From the NCBI GenBank assembly GCA_017551865.1, contig JAFZKB010000023.1:62001-126000 (forward strand): a DNA stretch of 64,000 bases, in the 5' to 3' direction. The notes below the pieces were generated by a model that did not search any database, had not been told where the DNA came from, and worked only from the letters and a program-made list of their open reading frames with translations. The stretch is from Clostridiales bacterium (GTDB lineage Bacteria > Bacillota > Clostridia > Saccharofermentanales > Saccharofermentanaceae). The position numbers and the translations under genes were made by a program. This document shows, in pieces, positions 59,069-64,000 of the stretch (position 1 is its first letter; each line of letters opens with the position of its first letter).

Positions 59069-59093
59069 GCTGTTCAGCAAAAATTTAGCGCAT

Positions 59094-59155
59094 GAAAAAA
59101 CCTTTCCGTGCCTCCGCAGGCAAAGCCGAGGACCAGCATGAGAAAGGTTTTATTC
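59094..59155. terminator. Bidirectional terminator after aspS
   Basis: AAAACCTTTC (59097-59106) pairs with GAAAGGTTTT (59142-59151), with an A-run before and T-rich sequence after it. It lies between the convergent aspS and XRE genes. Confidence 0.85.
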
Positions 59156-59180
59156 TGCGCTTTTATTGTTACTGAAGAGC

Positions 59181-59684
59181 TTACTTCTTCTCTCTGCACC
59201 TCTTCTTGAAGGCATATAGCTTCGCCATGTTTCCTGTCGCATAGATAATGGCGAGCAGCATTGCTACTAGCGCCATGCCCAATGTAGTTCCCTTAAGGAA
59301 ACCCGTCATGAAAGTATCCGGCATATCCACAAGGCTCATTATGAGGTTTCCGATGATAGCCAGGATCCCTAAACTGCAATACACGATCACGACGATCGAG
59401 GTGCGCTTCTTCCCCTCATTTTCATATTCGCTGACTTTTAAGATGGTCTCCTTCATTTCTTTATTCATGTTGTCTCTCCTTCCGCCATCAAGTATTTCGC
59501 GGAGGTCAACTGAATAGTAATCAGACATCTCTATGAGGATATCCATATCCGGCATGTTCGATCCGGTCTCCCATCGGGACACGGTCCTTCTTGCCACATT
59601 GAATTTCTCGGCGAGCTGTTCCTGGGTGAGTCCTTTTTCTTTCCGAAGCTCCGACAGGAATCTTCCGATCTTGATCTGATCCAT
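59181..59684 (-). CDS. Membrane-anchored XRE-family regulator
   Basis: This 167-residue protein has an XRE helix-turn-helix at about 6-60 (IGRFLSELRKEKGLTQEQLAEKF, then VARRTVSRWETGSNMPDMDILIEMSDYYSVDLREIL). A linker is followed by two membrane segments near 98-118 and 128-150 and a basic tail. Such membrane-tied regulators are common in Firmicutes. The start at 59684 is set by AAGGAGGT 7 nt upstream. The gene is divergent from a small membrane protein gene, and three similar palindromes lie between them. Confidence 0.9.
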   Translation of the reverse strand: MDQIKIGRFLSELRKEKGLTQEQLAEKFNVARRTVSRWETGSNMPDMDILIEMSDYYSVDLREILDGGRRDNMNKEMKETILKVSEYENEGKKRTSIVVIVYCSLGILAIIGNLIMSLVDMPDTFMTGFLKGTTLGMALVAMLLAIIYATGNMAKLYAFKKRCREKK

Positions 59685-59737
59685 TGTGCGACCTCCTTGC
59701 CTGATGTCAGAATACCCGACAACAAATATCAGCAACA

Positions 59738-59846
59738 GGACACGATATGTCCAGATGCCCTGTTTTCAGAGATGGGACACACCTTGTCCCATGCCTTTCG
59801 GATACCATTTTACACGAGTTTTCGAAGATGAGACACTCCTCGTCCT
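59738..59846. promoter_or_regulatory. Three operator-like palindromes between the XRE gene and the small membrane protein gene
   Basis: GGACA-N5-TGTCC (59738-59752), GGGACA-N5-TGTCCC (59774-59790) and GAGACA-N5-CGTCCT (59830-59846) share half-sites and the same 5-bp centre. The third is imperfect. Centres lie about 37 and 56 bp apart. They are the best candidates for binding sites of the adjacent XRE protein. Confidence 0.72.
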
Positions 59847-59907
59847 TCAAGAAAAATACCGCTCGGACTAAGCTGGAACCATCAAGCAACCGCAAAGGAG
59901 TTTCACC

Positions 59908-60108
59908 ATGAAGAACACAAAGTTCAACAAAATCCTTCTTATTGTAATGTCCATTCTCGGGATCGGAGGTGCGATCTTTCTGGGGATCTCGTTTTTCGCA
60001 GATAATGATTCCACCCTGTCTCTTCGGATCGCTCTGGCCTGCGTGGATATTGCCGCAGTCCTGAATGTGATCCAGGTCGCCAGAAGGAGAAAAGAGTATA
60101 AGGATTGA
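59908..60108 (+). CDS. Small membrane protein divergent from the XRE regulator
   Basis: This 66-residue protein has two hydrophobic segments near 9-29 (ILLIVMSILGIGGAIFLGISFF) and 39-56 (LRIALACVDIAAVLNVIQV), then a basic tail. AAAGGAG lies 7 nt before the ATG. The three palindromes upstream suggest that it is the target of the XRE regulator. No function can be given. Confidence 0.75.
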   Translation: MKNTKFNKILLIVMSILGIGGAIFLGISFFADNDSTLSLRIALACVDIAAVLNVIQVARRRKEYKD

Positions 60109-60111
60109 TTC

Positions 60112-61254
60112 TTACCCAACAATCCCTGCAAACTCTTCCATGATGCCCGATATTCCTATATTCTGCGGACAGACGGCTTCGCAGCTCTGGCAGTGGAGGC
60201 AAGCGGAGGGCTTCTTCTCAGCAGGCAAGGCACCCACCGCCATCGGGGCGATGAAATCAAATCCGCCTCCGTCGATGGTGATGTTATGCTCGTTAAAGAG
60301 TGCGATCAAGCGGGGGATATCCAGTTCCATCGGGCAGTGGCTGACACAGTAGTGGCAGGCTGTGCAGGGAACGGAACGGACGCTGAGCATCTCGTCAGCA
60401 ACTTCCATGAGTCCCGCCATCTCCTCAGAACTAAGAGGCTTCTCCTCGGAGAAGGTCTTCACATTGCTCTGAAGCTGCTGCATATTCGACATGCCGGAAA
60501 GGATCACGGTGACTTCCGGGATCGACATCAGGAACCGAAACGCCCATGCCGGGATCTCTTCGTCCGGTCGCATCGCCTGAAGTTTCCCAGAGAAACGCTC
60601 CGGCATCTTCGCCAGTTTTCCGCCACGGAGCGGCTCCATGACCCATACCGGGATGCCCCATTCACGGAGCATCTCGACCTTTTCTTTGCCGTGCTGGAAT
60701 GTCCAGTCGAGGTAGTTTAGCTGCAACTGGCAGAATTCCATGTCCTTGCCATAGGCATCCAGAAAGCGCTTCAGCACATCCGGTTCTCCGTGGCAGGAGA
60801 AGCCGAGGTGCTTGATCTTCCCTTCTTTCTTCATCTGCATCAGGTACTCATAGATACCGTACTTCGGATCCAGATAGTAATCGATATTCATCTCGCATAC
60901 ATTATGGAAGAGATAGAAGTCGAAATACTCCATGCCGGTCTTTCGAAGCTGCTCAGGGAAGATCTCTTTGACCTTCGTCATGTTCCCGAGATCGTATCCG
61001 GGGAACTTGTCTGCGAGGTAGAAGCTCTCACGTGGATGGGAAGCAAGTGCTTCGCCCATGACGAACTCGGAGTTTCCGTTATGGTATCCCCATGCCGTAT
61101 CAAAGTAGTTGATGCCGGATCTAAATGCTTCGTCCACCATTTTCTTTGCGCTTTCGACATCGATCTTCGAGTCATCCCCTTCAATGACCGGAAGACGCAT
61201 CGCGCCGAATCCCAGCGTAGAGATCTTTATGTCCTGAAATGATTTATACAGCAT
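60112..61254 (-). CDS. Aldo/keto reductase with C-terminal 4Fe-4S ferredoxin domain
   Basis: This 380-residue protein has an aldo/keto reductase barrel in its first 280 residues, with the catalytic tetrad Asp52, Tyr57, Lys83 and His117. A C-terminal domain carries two iron-sulfur motifs, CTACHYCVSHCP and CLHCQSCEAVCP. This subfamily is typical of strict anaerobes and probably uses ferredoxin-type electrons with NAD(P)H. The substrate is unknown. It ends 4 bp after the small membrane protein stop on the opposite strand, and the flavin reductase gene lies just upstream on the same strand. Confidence 0.92.
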   Translation of the reverse strand: MLYKSFQDIKISTLGFGAMRLPVIEGDDSKIDVESAKKMVDEAFRSGINYFDTAWGYHNGNSEFVMGEALASHPRESFYLADKFPGYDLGNMTKVKEIFPEQLRKTGMEYFDFYLFHNVCEMNIDYYLDPKYGIYEYLMQMKKEGKIKHLGFSCHGEPDVLKRFLDAYGKDMEFCQLQLNYLDWTFQHGKEKVEMLREWGIPVWVMEPLRGGKLAKMPERFSGKLQAMRPDEEIPAWAFRFLMSIPEVTVILSGMSNMQQLQSNVKTFSEEKPLSSEEMAGLMEVADEMLSVRSVPCTACHYCVSHCPMELDIPRLIALFNEHNITIDGGGFDFIAPMAVGALPAEKKPSACLHCQSCEAVCPQNIGISGIMEEFAGIVG

Positions 61255-61269
61255 GGTGTTCCCTCCTGC

Positions 61270-61821
61270 TTACTTGAGTTTCGCTCCATCGGCAAAAGCA
61301 TTGCCTACTTTTTCTCCGAGTGCGACATATGCGTTGTTGCATGGATCAAAGGCAATCGGGCGGAGCTTCTTGAGATCGATCTTGCCGTCGGTTACGACAC
61401 TCTCATCCGCAGATACGTTAACGATCTCTCCGATGAGGATCCCGTCTTCAAAGCTCTTTACTCTGCACTCGAGTGCCATAGGAAGTTCGTCGATCAGAGG
61501 AGCATCCACGAACTCACTCTTCGTGGCGTGGAATCCTGCTTTTTCGAATTTATTCGGAACCTTACGGGCAGATTCGATACCCACATAGTCGCAGGCGATG
61601 ACCTGGTCTTCGGTAGCCATACTGACCGTGAAGGCTTTCCTGACAGCAAGGTTATCTGTCGTCTTATGTTCTCCCAGGGAGATCGTGATCTCCTGAAAAT
61701 CCGTGGTAATTCCCCAGGCGGCATTCATCGCATCCGGGACACCGTTTTCATCGTATGTCGCGATAATCAGGACCGGCTGCGGAAGCATGATCGGCTTGGC
61801 TCCATAGTTTACTCTGCTCAT
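61270..61821 (-). CDS. Flavin reductase-like flavoprotein
   Basis: This 183-residue protein matches the flavin reductase-like FMN-binding split-barrel family: PVLIIATYDENGVPDAMNAAWGI at the start, ITISLGEHKTTDNL, FTVSMATEDQVIACDYVG and a final PIAFDPCNNAYVALGEKVG. It probably binds FMN and passes electrons to or from a partner. AGGAGGGA lies just before the start at 61821; longer frames add an unlikely N-terminus. It precedes the aldo/keto reductase gene by 15 bp, so the two are probably co-transcribed redox proteins. Confidence 0.88.
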   Translation of the reverse strand: MSRVNYGAKPIMLPQPVLIIATYDENGVPDAMNAAWGITTDFQEITISLGEHKTTDNLAVRKAFTVSMATEDQVIACDYVGIESARKVPNKFEKAGFHATKSEFVDAPLIDELPMALECRVKSFEDGILIGEIVNVSADESVVTDGKIDLKKLRPIAFDPCNNAYVALGEKVGNAFADGAKLK

Positions 61822-62015
61822 ATTCGTCCCTCCTAGTAGTATTGATGCTTTCAGAATATCACATCCGCGGGAAATATTGTCAGAGCAAAAACAAGTGAAC
61901 AAAAGCATCTTTTTATTCATCAAAGTGATATTTCCAAACTTGATGGGAAGGAATATCATCTAGAACATAACCATAGAAATATGTGATGGATTCATATTCC
62001 GGAAAGGATCTCTTC

Positions 62016-62705
62016 ATGAAGAAAATCGGCTTAGTCGGCGGGACCGGTCCCGAATCGACCCTGATGTACTATAAGGAACTCAACACCCGTATCGATCAGC
62101 TTACGGATCGAAAAGCAATGCCCGATCTTGCGATCGAGAGCGTGGACTTTAGAAAGGCCTGGGCCTACGTTAGTAATGGCGAGAATGAGAAGCTGGCCAA
62201 TTATCTTTCTGAGAAAGTCACCTGCCTCAAGAACAGTGGCTGTGAGATCATTTCCCTGACCGCAGGTACAATGCATCTGGTAATCGATGAGATCGAAAAG
62301 AAGACCGGTGTCTCGCTCGTCAGCATCCCGAAGGCTGTGGCAGAAGAAGCCGTGAATAGGGGCTACAAGAAAGTCGGTCTTCTCGGCACGATCTTTACGA
62401 TGGAACAGGACTACATGAAAAAGGATCTCAGAGATGCCGGCATTGAAGTCTGTATCCCAGAGAAAGAAGATAGAGAACTTGTCGCTAAACGCATCTTCGA
62501 AGAGCTCGAGTTAGGCATAGTAAAGGAAGAGACGTTAGAAGAGTTCCAGGAACTGATCTCGAAGATGAAGGAAGATCAGGGCATCCAGGCTGTGATCCTC
62601 GGGTGCACAGAACTGCCTCTGCTTCTGAAAGAGGAGAACTGCCCTGTTCCGGTTCTGGATAGTGTGGAGATACATATCAAGAAGTTGGTAGATATGATGG
62701 TATAA
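62016..62705 (+). CDS. Aspartate/glutamate racemase-family protein with one catalytic cysteine replaced
   Basis: This 229-residue protein belongs to the Asp/Glu racemase family: KKIGLVGGTGPESTLMYYKELN at the start, GYKKVGLLGTIFTMEQDYMKK in the middle and AVILGCTELPLLL with the second catalytic Cys near 192. At the first catalytic site, where aspartate racemases read CNTAH, it reads AGTMH. The first Cys is thus Ala. Family members with a single Cys exist (E. coli YgeA has Thr there) and may show altered substrates or low activity. AAAGGA lies 7 nt before the start at 62016. Confidence 0.88.
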   Translation: MKKIGLVGGTGPESTLMYYKELNTRIDQLTDRKAMPDLAIESVDFRKAWAYVSNGENEKLANYLSEKVTCLKNSGCEIISLTAGTMHLVIDEIEKKTGVSLVSIPKAVAEEAVNRGYKKVGLLGTIFTMEQDYMKKDLRDAGIEVCIPEKEDRELVAKRIFEELELGIVKEETLEEFQELISKMKEDQGIQAVILGCTELPLLLKEENCPVPVLDSVEIHIKKLVDMMV

Positions 62706-62748
62706 CTATAGTGGTTGAGTTAGAAGACACAAAAACTTCAAAATCTGT

Positions 62749-62777
62749 TTGCACAATTGTAAAGTCTATAGTATACT
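62749..62777 (+). promoter_or_regulatory. Promoter of the antitoxin RNA
   Basis: TTGCAC (62749-62754) and TATACT (62772-62777) are 17 bp apart. No ribosome binding site or coding frame follows; the transcript would reach a terminator after about 95 nt. Confidence 0.75.
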
Positions 62778-62783
62778 ATTGAG

Positions 62784-62880
62784 AACAAGAAAATAGCATT
62801 GCTATCTTCTTATAAGCTGGATAAGTAAGTAATATCTTATCTTAAGGACCGTTTCTTTCTGTGCTGAAACGGTCTTTTAT
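62784..62880 (+). ncRNA. Probable antisense-type RNA antitoxin
   Basis: From the promoter a short RNA would run to a terminator GACCGTTTC / GAAACGGTC (62847-62874) plus TTTT. It holds a small stem ATAGC/GCTAT near its 5' end and one copy of a 28-bp direct repeat (62813-62840). Since the toxin mRNA is made from the other strand and includes the complement of the second copy (62934-62961), the RNA can pair with it over 26 of 28 positions. The terminator loop TTTCTGTGCT (62856-62865) is also identical to 62961-62970, so it can pair with the same mRNA. This is the layout of the Fst/RNA II system. Confidence 0.72.
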
Positions 62881-62961
62881 CGTTAAAAGAGCTGTCTCTT
62901 AGTGATAGAATCACGTTAGAAACAGCTCTCCATTAAGCTGGTTGAGTAAGTAATATCTTAT
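62813..62961. repeat. Pair of 28-bp direct repeats linking antitoxin RNA and toxin mRNA
   Basis: Copies at 62813-62840 and 62934-62961 begin TAAGCTGG and end AGTAAGTAATATCTTAT; they differ at two positions. The first lies in the short plus-strand RNA, the second in the 3' untranslated part of the minus-strand toxin mRNA. Confidence 0.88.
62886..62929 (-). terminator. Terminator of the toxin mRNA
   Basis: On the minus strand AGAGCTGT pairs with ACAGCTCT, enclosing a second small stem GTGAT/ATCAC, followed by TTTTAA. It lies about 50 bp after the toxin stop codon. Confidence 0.75.
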
Positions 62962-62980
62962 TTCTGTGCTAAAGTCTTAC

Positions 62981-63112
62981 TTACCGAAGAGTAATGTTGA
63001 CGATCAATGCGATCAGACCAACAACAAATGTCATTGCAGCAAAGATCACGCTGATAATCAGAATTACTTCGCTCAGTGACACACCCTTTTTCTGTTTGAG
63101 TTTCTTTGTCAT
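62981..63112 (-). CDS. Small hydrophobic toxin, Fst/holin-like type
   Basis: This 43-residue peptide has a basic N-terminus (MTKKLKQKKG) and then one hydrophobic helix (residues 15-40: EVILIISVIFAAMTFVVGLIAL and on), ending LR. The VSLSEVILIIS stretch is typical of putative holin-like toxins of Firmicutes type I systems, which insert in the membrane and collapse its potential. A GAAAGGGGG ribosome binding site lies 9 nt before the ATG. Its long leader (about 185 nt) and the paired repeats fit RNA control. Assignment to the exact Pfam family needs a profile search. Confidence 0.75.
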   Translation of the reverse strand: MTKKLKQKKGVSLSEVILIISVIFAAMTFVVGLIALIVNITLR

Positions 63113-63332
63113 CTGGTCCAGCCCCCTTTCGCAAGTATTTTCACATTTTACTAATCATCTCTCATCCTCTTTTTCCTTTATAAATTGTTCGGTGAAGTGA
63201 GTCCGTCCCCCTTTCTGTATTATTCTCACCGATTATGATGCATCCGACTGACTAGGCTCTCCTCTAATATCGACGCCATCCTTTATGCGTAAATTGCATA
63301 GTCATTATATCAGATTTGAATACTGTGCGCAA
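63113..63332 (-). promoter_or_regulatory. Toxin promoter and long leader
   Basis: On the minus strand TTGCGC (63327-63332) and TATAAT (63304-63309) are 17 bp apart. Transcription starting near 63297 gives a leader of about 185 nt. Besides the toxin ribosome binding site (GAAAGGGGG), a second GAAAGGGGG lies at 63207-63215 with no start codon behind it. It may be a remnant of a duplicated toxin or a decoy site. Confidence 0.65.
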
Positions 63333-63357
63333 TGCCTACCCGAGATTTTCTTTTCGC

Positions 63358-63386
63358 TTGTTTTCTCGTGCATTTTGTACTATAAT
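63358..63386 (+). promoter_or_regulatory. Promoter of the terminal XRE gene
   Basis: TTGTTT (63358-63363) and TATAAT (63381-63386) are 17 bp apart. The leader to the ATG at 63518 is about 125 nt. I see no other gene between 63387 and 63517. Confidence 0.65.
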
Positions 63387-63517
63387 CGATATGCGGGGCA
63401 TTCCACTTTGAGAACAGTCCATCTGTTTTATAGCATTTCCGTATCAAAGTCGATTATTGATAGTGATGCCTATTTCTGAAGCTATAGATAACAATAGAAG
63501 TATATGGAGGAAAACAA

Positions 63518-64000
63518 ATGAACTCTTCAGAATACAGTCAACTAGTAGGCAAAAGACTAAAAGAGGCCATCTTAATTAAGGGATGGACGCAAACTGAACT
63601 TCTTGAAGAATGCAATGCACTTGGTCTATCGATTTCTCAATCAGCTATTTCAAGGATGTTAAGCGGTTTAGACAAACTTGATCTATATAAGACAACTGTT
63701 GTTTGCAAGGCACTGGGGCTGCAAATCCAAAAATTATTATCTTTCGATCCAGACGAAGATGTTATGGCAAATCAAATAGATAATGCTTTTATTACTGATC
63801 CGCGAAATGACAAGCTACAAGGATATCTGGGAGATTACAAGGGGTATTTCTACTCAACAATAAATATGGATGATACCATTCACTGCGGAGATTTCAAGCT
63901 TTATCCCGATGAGTCAACAAGCAAGTGTCTGGTGTCTTTTCGATTCAGCACCGGAAAGACTGATGCAAACAATAACCCTGTCTATAAGGAATACGTTGGA
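63518..64000 (+). CDS. XRE-family regulator, 3' end beyond the window
   Basis: At least 161 residues are encoded and the frame is open at the window end. Residues 8-70 form a helix-turn-helix (VGKRLKEAILIKGWTQTELLEEC, then SISQSAISRMLSGLDKLDLYKTTVVCKALGL). The following part (GYLGDYKGYFYSTINMDDTIHCG and on) looks like a ligand or sensor domain that I cannot name. GGAGG lies 7 nt before the ATG. Base composition and codon use are clearly richer in A+T than most of the window, which suggests a horizontally acquired segment that may include the toxin locus. Confidence 0.82.
   Translation, partial: MNSSEYSQLVGKRLKEAILIKGWTQTELLEECNALGLSISQSAISRMLSGLDKLDLYKTTVVCKALGLQIQKLLSFDPDEDVMANQIDNAFITDPRNDKLQGYLGDYKGYFYSTINMDDTIHCGDFKLYPDESTSKCLVSFRFSTGKTDANNNPVYKEYVG

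Noticed and set aside
57275-59080. 601-residue open frame on the minus strand
   Set aside because: Complete antisense of aspS with no supporting site or motif.
63285-63479. 64-residue open frame on the plus strand
   Set aside because: It overlaps both promoters of this gap, has no ribosome binding site and an irregular composition.

Overview
The window reads as a chromosomal segment of an anaerobic, Gram-positive, Clostridia-type bacterium of moderate G+C content. The evidence is strong AAGGAGG-type ribosome binding sites, sigma-A promoters, a CIRCE element, a BlaI/BlaR pair, butyrate kinase, an oxygen-sensitive tartrate dehydratase/fumarase pair, nickel-pincer cofactor genes and a xylan alpha-glucuronidase. 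A gut or rumen fibre-degrading lineage is plausible. The species cannot be told from the sequence alone. No rRNA, tRNA, cas gene, transposase or phage structural gene was seen.

Layout. 1-6.2 kb: the 3' part of a secreted-type protein, two GNAT acetyltransferases, a membrane-anchored hydrolase, a polysaccharide deacetylase, a methyltransferase and a tautomerase. 6.3-9.3 kb: a BlaI/BlaR-type operon with a lipoprotein and a membrane protein but no beta-lactamase. 9.4-14.2 kb: an unrecognised protein, the first of three large secreted transglutaminase-like proteins, a phosphoesterase and an AI-2E-family permease. 14.2-18.7 kb: two signalling proteins, one a LacI-like sensor without DNA-binding or output domain and one a FIST-EAL protein. 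18.9-25.1 kb: butyrate kinase with a phosphate acetyltransferase, then the other two transglutaminase-like paralogues, the last with a leader that can pair over its ribosome binding site. 26.0-28.9 kb: two small membrane proteins with larB and larC. 29.3-36.8 kb: ttdBA-like genes, an acyltransferase, a GH115 glucuronidase and a zinc-ribbon membrane protein. 36.9-45.5 kb: a two-component system, a DUF4349 lipoprotein, a small membrane protein, a nuclease-like protein and an ABC exporter. 45.7-59.1 kb: zinc-ribbon proteins, a DUF937 protein, Hsp20 under CIRCE, a lipoprotein-Ser/Thr kinase-MoxR-DUF58-transglutaminase cluster, and aspS. 59.2-62.7 kb: a membrane-anchored XRE repressor with three operators, an iron-sulfur aldo/keto reductase, a flavin reductase-like protein and an Asp/Glu racemase-like protein. 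62.7-64 kb: an AT-rich end with a probable type I toxin-antitoxin locus and an XRE regulator that runs off the window.

The most unusual signal is in non-coding DNA. Two intergenic arrays (28901-29149 and 41873-42213) share no sequence but share a geometry. Short arms alternate in orientation. Left arm to right arm is 27 bp in every unit of both arrays, and unit to unit is 52-53 bp, close to five helical turns. The single exception is a 43-bp step, close to four turns. A solitary unit with the same 27-bp offset and the arm sequence of the first array lies at 5916-5953. Spacing is therefore better kept than sequence, which fits helically phased binding sites or a row of RNA hairpins. This is the best candidate here for an undescribed system. 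The second is the type I toxin-antitoxin locus at 62749-63332, where both RNAs, their promoters, their terminators and two regions of complementarity can be read directly.
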